Assembly (NCBI RefSeq): GCF_002242805.1
Contig: NZ_MCGQ01000011.1
Location: 1-64,000 of the forward strand
Direction: 5' to 3'
DNA from: Streptomyces diastatochromogenes
GTDB lineage: Bacteria > Actinomycetota > Actinomycetes > Streptomycetales > Streptomycetaceae
DNA: 64,000 bases
Of the stretch, positions 8,794 to 17,166 are shown one piece after another. The translations under genes and the position numbers were made by a program. Below the pieces are notes generated by a model. The model was not told the DNA's origin, made no database searches, and saw only the letters and a program-made list of their open reading frames with translations. Numbering within the stretch: position 1 is the stretch's first letter; every line of letters begins with the position of its first letter.

Positions 8794-9073
8794 GCCGAGA
8801 TCTGCTATTGGGCCCGTTATTCACTCTGCGGAACCAAGGCCGAGCGGAAAGTGTTCAAATCGCCATAAACCTCGACACGCAGACGAGGCCCAGAGGGGCG
8901 GCGCACCCCGTACGGACCTCTGTACGAAGGAAGACGCCCCCGCGTTCGATCGCGTTCCGCGAGGTTTGAGCGCTCGGATGTGCGCCATGTGTCCTCGGGG
9001 CCGAGTGAACAAACCTTTCACCTGACAGATGAACCGGATGAGGTGAAACATGTCCCACATAACGGGCACCGAG
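8794..9073. other. Intergenic region between the whiB promoter and the cysteine leader promoter
   Basis: About 280 bases upstream of two divergent units. It is less GC-rich than average and has stop codons in most frames. The open frame on the minus strand that spans it (8821-9441) lacks GC3 bias and crosses the leader peptide, so I do not call it. No tRNA or clear sRNA is recognised. Additional upstream whiB regulatory sequence is expected here. Confidence 0.45.
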
Positions 9074-9102
9074 TTGACAGTGTCGGTGTGAACCGATGTC
9101 CT
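9074..9102 (+). promoter_or_regulatory. Promoter for the leaderless poly-Cys peptide
   Basis: A perfect -35 TTGACA at 9074-9079 is followed after 17 bases by TGTCCT at 9097-9102, matching the T...T ends of TANNNT. Initiation 7-8 bases downstream would fall on the A of the ATG at 9110, giving a leaderless transcript; no ribosome binding site precedes that ATG. Confidence 0.55.
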
Positions 9103-9109
9103 AGTGGGC

Positions 9110-9205
9110 ATGCTCGCGAACTTGGCACTCACCTCGACCCGCACCGCCGGGTCCTTCGGTGCTGCCCAGGTCCGCTGTAGCTGTTGTTGCTGTCCCAGCT
9201 GTTGA
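9110..9205 (+). CDS. Poly-cysteine leader peptide (candidate attenuator)
   Basis: A 31-residue ORF, MLANLALTS... ending in RCSCCCCPSC and stop TGA: six of the last nine residues are Cys, four of them consecutive. It lies 117 bases upstream of a cysteine dioxygenase-like gene and begins at the predicted transcription start with no ribosome binding site. Poly-Cys leaderless sORFs are reported in mycobacteria as cysteine-responsive attenuators, in which ribosome stalling or progress at the Cys run controls the downstream genes. The same logic is likely here, although the downstream gene is catabolic, so the sign of control may differ. Confidence 0.75.
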   Translation: MLANLALTSTRTAGSFGAAQVRCSCCCCPSC

Positions 9206-9322
9206 GCCGACGCGCTCCGGCTGTCGCCGAGTCCTCTGACCCGGCCGCTTTCTCCTTTGCAGAACCCCCAGTTCAGGGCACCCCCACTCTTCCGCTCTTC
9301 CGCCGAGGACCACAGCATCCCG

Positions 9323-9829
9323 ATGAACAGCGACAACGACCTCCAGATCGCCGGCGACATCCTCGAAGTCCCGCACCTGCTCCAGCCGCCGCGCGAGCAC
9401 CCGGCCACCGTCGCCGAGTTCGTGGGCCTCGCCCGCGCCATCGCCGACGACCGCTCCCAGTGGGCGCACCTCGTCCGCTACGACCCCACCACCCGCTGGT
9501 ACCACCGGCTGCGCACCGGCCCCGGCTACGAGGTGTGGCTGCTGTCCTGGGTGCCCGGGCAGGGCAGCGGGCTGCACGACCACGGCCGCTCCTCCGGTGT
9601 CCTCACCGTTCTGGAGGGCACGCTGACCGAGCGGACCGAGCGCGCCACGCGCGCGCTCGCGCCCGGCGCGCAGCGGGTGTTCGCGCCGGGGTACGTGCAC
9701 GAGGTGGTGAACGACGCGCTGGAGCCGGCGGTGAGCCTGCACGTCTACTACCCGGGCCTGACCGAGATGCCGATGCACACGGCCCAGCACTGCGAGGCGC
9801 GCACCGAGCCGCGCCCGGTGACCGCCTGA
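9323..9829 (+). CDS. Cysteine dioxygenase family protein
   Basis: A 168-residue single-domain cupin of the cysteine dioxygenase type, which oxidises L-cysteine to cysteine sulfinate with O2 and mononuclear iron. The iron-binding 3-His set is visible: HDH in GSGLHDHGRSSGV and His in APGYVHEVVND. The protein starts at MNSDNDLQIAG (ATG 9323); an in-frame TTG at 9257 would add 22 atypical residues. No good ribosome binding site precedes 9323, which could be part of leader-dependent control. The poly-Cys leader upstream supports cysteine or another thiol as the substrate; thiol dioxygenase relatives such as the mercaptopropionate type are alternatives. Confidence 0.85.
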   Translation: MNSDNDLQIAGDILEVPHLLQPPREHPATVAEFVGLARAIADDRSQWAHLVRYDPTTRWYHRLRTGPGYEVWLLSWVPGQGSGLHDHGRSSGVLTVLEGTLTERTERATRALAPGAQRVFAPGYVHEVVNDALEPAVSLHVYYPGLTEMPMHTAQHCEARTEPRPVTA

Positions 9830-9876
9830 CCGACGCACCGCTCGACCGACGCACCGCTCGACCGACGCACCGCTCG
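9829..9876. repeat. 16-bp tandem repeat, three perfect copies
   Basis: The unit ACCGACGCACCGCTCG occurs three times without change from 9829, the last base of the dioxygenase stop codon, to 9876. Diverged pieces (CGACCGCCCGACCGG, TGGCCGA-TGA) continue to about 9930. Perfect identity suggests a recent expansion. Confidence 0.9.
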
Positions 9877-9967
9877 ACCGCCCGACCGGTTGATCTCCTG
9901 GCCGAATGATCGCCTGGCCGATTGACCACCTGACGCGTTGTCGTACCCGCCTGCCAGACTTGGCCCC

Positions 9968-10927
9968 ATGCGCATTGTGGTTCTGGCAGGCGGCATCGGC
10001 GGTGCTCGTTTCCTGCGCGGTCTGAAGCGGGCCGTGCCGGACGCGGACATCACGGTGATCGGTAACACCGGCGACGACATCCACCTCTTCGGGCTGAAGG
10101 TCTGCCCGGACCTCGACACGGTGATGTACACGCTGGGCGGCGGCATCAACGAGGAGCAGGGCTGGGGGCGGACCGACGAGACCTTCCACCTCAAGGAGGA
10201 GCTGGCGGCCTACGGCGTCGGCCCGGAGTGGTTCGGGCTCGGCGACCGGGATTTCGCCACGCACATCGTCCGGACCCAGATGCTGGGCGCCGGCTATCCG
10301 CTGAGCGCGGTCACCGAGGCGCTGTGCGACCGCTGGAAGCCGGGCGTGACGCTGATCCCGATGACCGACGACCGCGTGGAGACGCACGTGGCGGTCGAGG
10401 CGGACGGCGAGCGCAAGGTGATCCATTTCCAGGAGTACTGGGTGCGGCTGCGCGCCTCGGTCCCGGCCGTGGCGGTCGTGCCGGTCGGCGCGGAGCAGGC
10501 CAAGCCCGCGCCCGGTGTCCTGGAGGCCATCGCCGAGGCGGACGTCATCCTCTTCCCGCCGTCCAACCCGATCGTGTCCATCGGCACGATCCTCGCCGTG
10601 CCCGGCATCCGGGAGGCGATCGCGGACGCGGGCGTGCCGGTGGTGGGCCTCTCCCCCATCGTCGGGGACGCGCCCGTGCGCGGCATGGCCGACAAGGTGC
10701 TCGCCGCGGTCGGCGTGGAGTCCACGGCCGCGGCCGTCGCCGAGCACTACGGCTCCGGGCTGCTGGACGGCTGGCTGGTCGACACCGTCGACGCGGGCGT
10801 GGTCGAGCGGGTGGAGGCGGACGGGATCCGCTGCCGGGCCGTACCGCTGATGATGACCGACCTGGACGCGACCGCGCAGATGGCGCGGGAGGCGCTGGCG
10901 CTCGCCGAGGAGGTGCGGGGAGCGTGA
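9968..10927 (+). CDS. fbiA: F420 biosynthesis 2-phospho-L-lactate/phosphoenolpyruvate transferase FbiA (CofD)
   Basis: Transfers the activated phospholactate or phosphoenolpyruvate moiety to Fo, giving (dehydro)F420-0. The 319-residue protein shows the CofD fold: N-terminal [29 protein letters not shown], the LTLGGG-like [14 protein letters not shown] segment, [14 protein letters not shown] and [15 protein letters not shown]. The ATG at 9968 begins the conserved sequence; the frame is open 10 codons upstream without a ribosome binding site. It overlaps fbiB by four bases (GTGA), as in the mycobacterial fbiAB operon next to whiB2. Confidence 0.95.
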   Translation: MRIVVLAGGIGGARFLRGLKRAVPDADITVIGNTGDDIHLFGLKVCPDLDTVMYTLGGGINEEQGWGRTDETFHLKEELAAYGVGPEWFGLGDRDFATHIVRTQMLGAGYPLSAVTEALCDRWKPGVTLIPMTDDRVETHVAVEADGERKVIHFQEYWVRLRASVPAVAVVPVGAEQAKPAPGVLEAIAEADVILFPPSNPIVSIGTILAVPGIREAIADAGVPVVGLSPIVGDAPVRGMADKVLAAVGVESTAAAVAEHYGSGLLDGWLVDTVDAGVVERVEADGIRCRAVPLMMTDLDATAQMAREALALAEEVRGA

Positions 10928-12231
10928 GCGAGGAGCGCGCGGGGTACCGGGTCTGGGCCCTGCCCGGCATCCCCGAGGTGCGGCAGGGCGACGATCTGGC
11001 CAAGCTGATCGCCGCGACCGAGCCCGGCCTGGTCGACGGGGACGTGCTGCTCGTCACCTCCAAGATCGTGTCCAAGGCCGAGGGGCGGATCGTGGAGGCG
11101 GCCGACCGGGAGGCCGCGATCGACTCCGAGACCGTGCGGGTGGTGGCCCGGCGCGGCACGCTGCGCATCGTCGAGAACCGGCAGGGCCTGGTCATGGCCG
11201 CCGCCGGGGTCGACGCCTCCAACACCCCTTCCGGGACCGTGCTGTTGCTGCCCGAGGATCCGGACGCCTCCGCGCGCGCGATCCGTGACGGGCTGCGTGA
11301 CACCCTCGGCGTCGATGTCGGGATCGTCATCACCGACACCTTCGGGCGGCCCTGGCGCTCGGGGCTCACGGACGTGGCGATCGGCGCCGCCGGAGTGCGG
11401 GTGCTGGACGATCTGCGCGGGGGCACGGACGCGTACGGCAATCCGCTCAGCGCCACCGTCGTCGCCACCGCGGACGAACTGGCCGCCGCCGGTGACCTGG
11501 TCAAGGGCAAGGCGGCGGGACTGCCGGTCGCCGTGGTGCGCGGGCTGGCCCATGCCGTGGCCGACGAGCACGGTGAGGGGGCGCGGGCACTGGTGCGTAC
11601 CGGGCGGGACGACATGTTCCGGCTCGGCACGTCCGAGGCCGTGCGGGAGGCGGTGACCCAGCGCCGTACCGTACGGGCCTTCACCGATGCGCCCGTGGAC
11701 CCGGGCGCGGTCCGGCGCGCGGTGGCCGCGGCGGTGACCGCGCCCGCCCCGCACCACACCACCCCCTGGCGGTTCGTGCTGCTGGAGTCGGAGGAGTCGC
11801 GGGTACGGCTGCTCGACGCCATGCGTGACGCCTGGATCGCGGATCTGCGCCGGGACGGCAAGAGCGAGGAGTCCATCGCCCAGCGGGTCCGGCGCGGGGA
11901 CGTGCTGCGGCACGCGCCGTATCTGGCCGTGCCCTGCCTCGTCATGGACGGCTCGCACACCTACGGCGACCCGCGGCGGGACGCCGCCGAGCGGGAGATG
12001 TTCGTGGTCGCGGCCGGCGCGGGCGTGCAGAACTTCCTGGTCGCGCTGGCCGGGGAGCGGCTGGGGTCGGCGTGGGTGTCCTCGACGATGTTCTGCCGGG
12101 ACGTGGTGCGCGAGGTGCTGGGGCTGCCGGCGGACTGGGATCCGATGGGGGCGGTGGCGATCGGGGATCCGGCGGAGGAGCCGAGACCGCGGCCCGAGCG
12201 GGATGCGGGGGCGTTCATCGAGGTGCGGTGA
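10924..12231 (+). CDS. fbiB: Bifunctional F420 biosynthesis protein FbiB (gamma-glutamyl ligase + nitroreductase-fold reductase)
   Basis: 435 residues in two domains. The N-terminal CofE-type domain (about 1-245; [51 protein letters not shown]) adds gamma-linked glutamates to F420-0. The C-terminal nitroreductase-fold domain (about 250-435; [35 protein letters not shown]) uses FMN and in mycobacteria reduces dehydro-F420-0. The GTG start overlaps the fbiA stop, implying coupled translation. The fusion is characteristic of Actinobacteria; archaeal CofE lacks the second domain. Confidence 0.94.
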   Translation: MSEERAGYRVWALPGIPEVRQGDDLAKLIAATEPGLVDGDVLLVTSKIVSKAEGRIVEAADREAAIDSETVRVVARRGTLRIVENRQGLVMAAAGVDASNTPSGTVLLLPEDPDASARAIRDGLRDTLGVDVGIVITDTFGRPWRSGLTDVAIGAAGVRVLDDLRGGTDAYGNPLSATVVATADELAAAGDLVKGKAAGLPVAVVRGLAHAVADEHGEGARALVRTGRDDMFRLGTSEAVREAVTQRRTVRAFTDAPVDPGAVRRAVAAAVTAPAPHHTTPWRFVLLESEESRVRLLDAMRDAWIADLRRDGKSEESIAQRVRRGDVLRHAPYLAVPCLVMDGSHTYGDPRRDAAEREMFVVAAGAGVQNFLVALAGERLGSAWVSSTMFCRDVVREVLGLPADWDPMGAVAIGDPAEEPRPRPERDAGAFIEVR

Positions 12232-12311
12232 GAGTCCCGTACGACCGTCGGGTCTCACCTAGTCTCGTAGGACAGCGGTCTTCGCAGCACCGGCACCCCT
12301 AGGACTCATTC

Positions 12312-13325
12312 GTGGCAGGACGATTCGCTCCGCGGCCCACGCGTACGACCGTGCGCGGTGGGGAGGTCGCCGTGCCCGCGGGGGTGCCCCGGCAGGGTGC
12401 GGGGGCTGCGGCGCGGGTGCGGAGCTGGGTGCCGGACGGGCCGCTCGATCTCGGGCTGGTGCTGGGGCCGCTGCGGCGCGGGCCGGCCGATCCGACGTTC
12501 CGGGCGACGCGGGACGGGTCCGTGTGGCGGGCCTGCCGGACGCCCGCCGGGCCGGGGACGCTGCGGGTGTACGTCCACGGCGGTGAGGTGCGCGCGGAGG
12601 CGTGGGGGCCGGGTGCGGAGTGGCTGCTGGAGCAGCTGCCGGAGCTGCTCGGTGCCGCCGATGATCCGGACGCGTTCGTGCCGCGGCACCGGGTGGTGGC
12701 GCTGGCGCGGCATCGGCGGCCGGGGCTGCGGCTGACGCGGACCGGGCTGGTGCTGGAGTCGTTGATCCCGTCGGTGCTGGAGCAGAAGGTCACGACCGAT
12801 GAGGCGTATCGGGCGTGGCGGTTGCTGGTGCGGAGGTTCGGGGAGCGGGCGCCTGGACCCGCGGGGGCGAGCGAACGGCCGATGTGGGTGATGCCCGCGC
12901 CTCGGACCTGGGCGCTGATCCCCTCCTGGGAGTGGCATCGGGCCGGGGTCGACGACAAGCGGGCCTCGACGATTCTGCGGGCCGTGCGGGTTGCTGCGCG
13001 GCTGGAGCAGGCGGTGGGGATGGCGGCGGGTGAGGCTCAGGCGCGGTTGGAGGTCGTGCCGGGGGTCGGGCCGTGGACGTCGGCGGAGGTTGTGCAGCGG
13101 AGTCATGGGGCGGCGGATGCGGTGACGGTCGGGGATCTGCATCTGCCGGGGATCGTGGGGTGGGCGTTGGCGGGGGATCGGGATGCCGACGATGCGGAGA
13201 TGCTGCGCTTGCTTGAGCCGTATGCGGGGCAGCGGCATCGGGCGGCTCGGTTGATTCTGCTGAGCGGGCAGGTGCCTGGGCGGAGGGCGCCGAAGATGCC
13301 TCGGGTGGACATCGGGTTGCTGTAA
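12312..13325 (+). CDS. DNA-3-methyladenine glycosylase II-like (AlkA/HhH-GPD) protein
   Basis: A 337-residue HhH-GPD superfamily protein expected to excise alkylated bases. The N-terminal 110 or so residues form an AlkA-like cap; the helical core starts near VLESLIPSVLEQKVTTDEAYRAWRLLV. The helix-hairpin-helix reads VVPGVGPWTSAEVVQRSHG and is followed by AVTVGDLHLP, whose Asp aligns with the catalytic Asp of AlkA. The GTG at 12312 has only a weak upstream ribosome binding site. It follows fbiB by 80 bases. Substrate range is unknown. Confidence 0.85.
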   Translation: MAGRFAPRPTRTTVRGGEVAVPAGVPRQGAGAAARVRSWVPDGPLDLGLVLGPLRRGPADPTFRATRDGSVWRACRTPAGPGTLRVYVHGGEVRAEAWGPGAEWLLEQLPELLGAADDPDAFVPRHRVVALARHRRPGLRLTRTGLVLESLIPSVLEQKVTTDEAYRAWRLLVRRFGERAPGPAGASERPMWVMPAPRTWALIPSWEWHRAGVDDKRASTILRAVRVAARLEQAVGMAAGEAQARLEVVPGVGPWTSAEVVQRSHGAADAVTVGDLHLPGIVGWALAGDRDADDAEMLRLLEPYAGQRHRAARLILLSGQVPGRRAPKMPRVDIGLL

Positions 13326-13340
13326 GGGCGTTGCTTCGGT

Positions 13341-13446
13341 GCCCGGTGCTGCGGCCGGCCGGGGGTGGGCTTCGTTTACCCGCGCCGGCGGGGTGCCGCT
13401 GCGCCCACCCGTGCCGCCCCAGCGGCACGACTGCCCGCAGCTACGG
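13341..13446. repeat. Dispersed intergenic repeat, copy 2
   Basis: Second copy of the element at 2972-3078, in the same orientation, again downstream of a plus-strand gene. It keeps the GTGCCGCT/AGCGGCAC inverted repeat. About 18 bases on, 13464-13498 carries a GGCGCGGGGAACTG-type block that is very common between Streptomyces genes. Confidence 0.75.
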
Positions 13447-13523
13447 CGGTACGAGCGCCCCGATGGGGCGGCGCGGGGAACTGTGCGATCAGCCCCCACA
13501 CACCCCCAGCCGAATGACAGCCC

Positions 13524-14606
13524 TTACTGGTCCGAAGAGAAGCGGAGTGCTCCCCCCGGGATGCGGGCGTCGCACCACACGCGTACGCCTTCGCGGAGTT
13601 CGTTGTCGGGGCCGACCACCGCGCCGTCGCCGATGACCGTGCCGGTGAGGATGGAGCGTTCGCCCACTCGGGCTCGGGTGCCGATGAGGGAGTCGGTGAT
13701 GACGGCGCCGGGTTCGATGACGGCGCCGGGGAGGATCGTCGAGCCGGAGACCCGCGCGCCCTTGGCCACGAACGCGCCCTCGCCGACCACCGTGCCGCCG
13801 GTCAGCTTCGCGTCCGGGGCGACCGTGGCCGTGGGGAGGATCAGGCGGTCGCCGCAGCGGCCGGGGACGGCGGGGGAAGGGGCGCGACCGAGGACGAGGT
13901 CCGCGGAGCCGCGGACGAAGGCCGCGGGGGTGCCGAGGTCCAGCCAGTACGTCGAGTCGACCATGCCCTGGAGGTGGGCACCGGCGGAGAGGAGGTCCGG
14001 GAACGTCTCACGTTCCACCGAGACCGGCCGGCCCGCCGGGATCGTGTCGATGACCGAGCGGCGGAAGACGTACGCCCCCGCGTTGATCTGGTCGGTGACG
14101 ATCTCCTCCGGTGTCTGCGGCTTCTCCAGGAAGGCGAGGACGCGGCCGGTGTCGTCGGTGGGGACCAGGCCGTACGCGCGCGGGTCGGTCACCTTGGTGA
14201 GGTGCAGGGAGACGTCCGCGCCCGACGACTCGTGGGTGTGCACGAGCCGCCTGATGTCCAGGCCGGTCAGGATGTCGCCGTTGAAGATCAGTACCGGGTC
14301 GTCGGGGCCGGAGTGCAGACGCGAGGCCACGTTGCGGATGGCGCCGCCCGTGCCGAGGGGCTCCTCCTCGGTGACGTACTCGATGTGCAGCCCGAGGGAG
14401 GCGCCGTCGCCGAAGTGGGGCTCGAAGACCTCGGCGAGATAGCTCGTCGCGAGCACGATGTGGTCCACGCCCGCCGCTCTCGCGCGCGCCAGCTGGTGCG
14501 TGAGGAACGGCACCCCGGCCGCCGGGACCATGGGCTTCGGCGTGTGCACCGTGAGCGGACGCAGCCGGGTGCCTTTGCCGCCGACCAGGAGGATCGCTTC
14601 TGTCAC
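13524..14606 (-). CDS. manC: Mannose-1-phosphate guanylyltransferase-like nucleotidyltransferase ManC
   Basis: 360 residues: an N-terminal nucleotidyltransferase domain (about 1-235) with the pyrophosphorylase signature GGKGTRLRPLT...PKPM, the metal-site segment IFNGDIL, and EEPLGTGGAIRN; then a C-terminal left-handed beta-helix of hexapeptide repeats (about 255-345: TVAPDAKLTGGTVVGEGAFVAKGARV). It makes GDP-mannose from GTP and mannose-1-phosphate, the product of manB. The GTG at 14606 is where family similarity begins. Other NDP-sugar pyrophosphorylases share this architecture, so the nucleotide is inferred from the manB/whiB/fbi context. Confidence 0.85.
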   Translation of the reverse strand: MTEAILLVGGKGTRLRPLTVHTPKPMVPAAGVPFLTHQLARARAAGVDHIVLATSYLAEVFEPHFGDGASLGLHIEYVTEEEPLGTGGAIRNVASRLHSGPDDPVLIFNGDILTGLDIRRLVHTHESSGADVSLHLTKVTDPRAYGLVPTDDTGRVLAFLEKPQTPEEIVTDQINAGAYVFRRSVIDTIPAGRPVSVERETFPDLLSAGAHLQGMVDSTYWLDLGTPAAFVRGSADLVLGRAPSPAVPGRCGDRLILPTATVAPDAKLTGGTVVGEGAFVAKGARVSGSTILPGAVIEPGAVITDSLIGTRARVGERSILTGTVIGDGAVVGPDNELREGVRVWCDARIPGGALRFSSDQ

Positions 14607-14772
14607 CTGTCGTCTCTGCTTCCTGCCGGGACCGGCCGAACTACCGTTTCGGCCGGCCAGTGTATGCAGACCGTGCGACGGTGCCCTCGTCGGCCGCGCG
14701 GTGTCCCGCGAGATCGGCGTCCGGTTTCCCCCAACCGTCCCCCGACGGCGGTGAACGCGCACCCTCCGGCTC

Positions 14773-16161
14773 TCAGCGCCCCTGATACCGCGCCGCGCTG
14801 GAACGGGCCGTGCCGAGCTTGGCGTAGAGCTGCTTGCCCGGACACTCGGTGGCGTATCCGTCCCGATGGCCGGAGATCACGTTCAGTCGTACGTTCTTCC
14901 CCTTTGGGTAGAGATTGCCACCGCCCGACGTCAGATATGTCTTTCCGCTCGGATTGGCACCGAAGAGCCCGAGCTTCCACGCGGTGAGCCGGGCGACCGC
15001 CGTCACCGCGGCGGCGGGCGGCTTGGTGGTGCCGTAGGTGCCGATCACGGCGATGCCCATGGTGTTGGTGTTGAACCCGAGGGTGTGGGCGCCCATGACC
15101 GCCTTCGCCACACCCCCGGCCCGGCCCTCGTAGATGGTTCCGCACCTGTCGACGAGGAAGTTGTAGCCGATGTCCCGCCAGCCCATGCTCTTGACGTGGT
15201 AGCGGTAGATACTGCGGATGACGGAGGAGGCCTGGGAGCAGGTGTACTTGTTGCCCGAGGCCGTGTGGTGCACGAAGGCCGCCTTGACCGTGTTCGTGTA
15301 GTGGAACCCGGGCTCGCGCAGTGACTCGTCCGCGCCCCAGCCGCGCCGGGTCACGATCGGCGGGCGCGGCCCGATGTACGGCTTCGCGCGCGGAACTCCC
15401 CCGTTCAGGCGGCTCAGTTCCCGCTCGGTGGCCCACCGGCCCAGCTCGGGGATGTCCGGGGCGCCGTAGGGCACGAGGTCGGTGTTGGCCGCGTAGGCGG
15501 CGACGGCCGCGTCGGTCCGGGTGCCGCTGCGTGGGGCGTCCGCCGGCGGGCCCTGGGGTGGTGCCTCGTCCCCGGGGTCCACGAGTGCCAGGCGCAGCCC
15601 GGACGGCAGGGTCGCGTCCGGGCCGTCGGTGGGGCCGCCCCGGGCCCCGGCCGCCGGGGCGGGCTCGGCGTCCGCGCGCACCCGTACGTCCACGCCGTCC
15701 GAGTCGCCGACCCACAGCGGTGCGGTGGCCCCGCGCACCCGGCCCGAGGAGCGTTCCGCCGTGCCCGGGTCGGCGCCGTGTTCCCCGTTGTGCGTCTCGA
15801 TGTCCTGCCAGCCGGTCCACGCTCCCGACGCGGCGGACCGGGTACGCACCTGGGCCCGGCCGTGCAGCTCGGTGTCCGGGTCGTCCCAGACCACACCGAC
15901 CAGCGAGAAGTGCCGTACTCCGGCGCGGTACAGGCCCTGCTCCGGGGCCGCGCCGGCAACGCGGGAGCGGGAGCGGGGAACGAGCGGCAGCGACTGGGTG
16001 CGGCCCGGGACCTCGGCCTCGGCCACCCGGCCCGTGGCGGCCGTCCGCTCCGCTCGTGCGGGCGCGGCGGTCGCGGGCAGGGTCAGCGGGAGCGCGAGGG
16101 CGGCCGCGCACGTGACGCCGATCGAGGGTGCGCCGATGGAGGAAGTGAGGAAACCACGCAT
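14773..16161 (-). CDS. Secreted N-acetylmuramoyl-L-alanine amidase / PGRP-type zinc hydrolase
   Basis: A 462-residue exported protein: a signal peptide (about 1-35 ending TAAPARA), a beta-rich variable region, then a C-terminal Amidase_2/PGRP domain (about 290-455). Zinc ligands are visible as His in AAFVHHTASGNK, His in GAHTLGFNTNT and Cys in ATECPGKQLY; RRGWGADE marks the domain start. It should cleave the lactyl-amide bond between MurNAc and L-Ala. ATG at 16161 is preceded by AGGA with 8-base spacing; two further in-frame ATGs lie at 16167 and 16179. A TATATT -10-like box lies about 25 bases upstream. Confidence 0.9.
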   Translation of the reverse strand: MRGFLTSSIGAPSIGVTCAAALALPLTLPATAAPARAERTAATGRVAEAEVPGRTQSLPLVPRSRSRVAGAAPEQGLYRAGVRHFSLVGVVWDDPDTELHGRAQVRTRSAASGAWTGWQDIETHNGEHGADPGTAERSSGRVRGATAPLWVGDSDGVDVRVRADAEPAPAAGARGGPTDGPDATLPSGLRLALVDPGDEAPPQGPPADAPRSGTRTDAAVAAYAANTDLVPYGAPDIPELGRWATERELSRLNGGVPRAKPYIGPRPPIVTRRGWGADESLREPGFHYTNTVKAAFVHHTASGNKYTCSQASSVIRSIYRYHVKSMGWRDIGYNFLVDRCGTIYEGRAGGVAKAVMGAHTLGFNTNTMGIAVIGTYGTTKPPAAAVTAVARLTAWKLGLFGANPSGKTYLTSGGGNLYPKGKNVRLNVISGHRDGYATECPGKQLYAKLGTARSSAARYQGR

Positions 16162-16290
16162 GCCCATGATCCTGGACATAGCAATATAAATCTGTCCATC
16201 GGGGAACTGACGGGCCGTCGGGAGCCGTTCCGCCGAACCGGTGGCCCCGGCGCTCGGTGCGCGGGCCCGCCCCGGCGTACCCTTGCGCGG

Positions 16291-17046
16291 GTGAATGCCA
16301 CCGATCGCACCCCTGCCGACCTGCTGCGTTCCGCGCTCGCCGCGGATCCCGGCCGCCCCCTGGTGACCTTCTACGACGACGCCACGGGCGAACGCGTCGA
16401 ACTCTCCGTCGCCACCTTCGCCAATTGGGTGGCCAAGACCGCGAACCTCCTTCAGGGCGACCTGTCCGCCGGGCCCGGCGACCGGGTCGCGCTGCTGCTG
16501 CCCGCGCACTGGCAGACGGCCGTGTGGCTGCTCGCCTGTGCGTCGGTGGGGGCGGTGGCGGACGTGGCCGGGGACCCGGCCGCCGCCGACGTCGTCGTCA
16601 GCGGGCCGGACTCCCTGGAGGCGGCGCGGGCGTGCCGCGGGGAGCGGGTCGCTCTCGCGCTGCGGCCGCTGGGCGGGCGGTTCCCGCAGGTCCCGGACGG
16701 CTTCGTCGATTACGCCGTGGAAGTGCCGAGCCAGGGGGATCGGTTCGCACCGTTCGCGCCGGTGGATCCTGAGGAGCCGGCGCTGATTGTGGCCGGGGCG
16801 GAGTTCAGTGGGGGCGAGGTGGTGGAGCGGGCCTTGACCGATGCGCCGTCGCTGGACTTGACGGGGCCTGGATCCCGGTTGCTGTCGGGGGTGTCGTACG
16901 ACACGTGGGAGGGGCTCAGCGCGGGGTTGTATGCGCCCTTGGCTGTCGGGGGGTCCGTGGTGTTGTGCCGGAATCTGGATCGGCTGGATGAGGAAGGTCT
17001 CGCCAAGCGGGTCGAGAGCGAGAGGGTGACTTCTCTGCGGCGGTAA
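16291..17046 (+). CDS. TIGR03089 family protein (truncated ANL-like)
   Basis: A 251-residue actinobacterial TIGR03089 protein. It resembles the N-terminal part of AMP-forming acyl-CoA synthetases (LLRSALAADPGRPLVTFYDD, FANWVAKTANLL, LGPGDRVALLLPAHWQTAVWLLA) but lacks the P-loop-like motif and the C-terminal lid of active enzymes. The GTG at 16291 is the natural start. Divergent from the amidase; it leads into the LCP cluster, and a wall-related role is possible from position only. Confidence 0.82.
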   Translation: MNATDRTPADLLRSALAADPGRPLVTFYDDATGERVELSVATFANWVAKTANLLQGDLSAGPGDRVALLLPAHWQTAVWLLACASVGAVADVAGDPAAADVVVSGPDSLEAARACRGERVALALRPLGGRFPQVPDGFVDYAVEVPSQGDRFAPFAPVDPEEPALIVAGAEFSGGEVVERALTDAPSLDLTGPGSRLLSGVSYDTWEGLSAGLYAPLAVGGSVVLCRNLDRLDEEGLAKRVESERVTSLRR

Positions 17047-17166
17047 GGCCGTCCGTTGGGTGTGGGTCCCCCATATGGAGTAGTAGAGGGCGCCTCCGGT
17101 TCCCCTTCCCGCCATCGTCGTAAGAGCAGAGGCATGACGCTCGTACGCCATGAGGGGGCCCGCACC

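Noticed and set aside
9101..10747. A 548-residue minus-strand frame spanning the dioxygenase and fbiA genes
   Set aside because: Antisense to two genes with clear family motifs; it has no recognisable domain.
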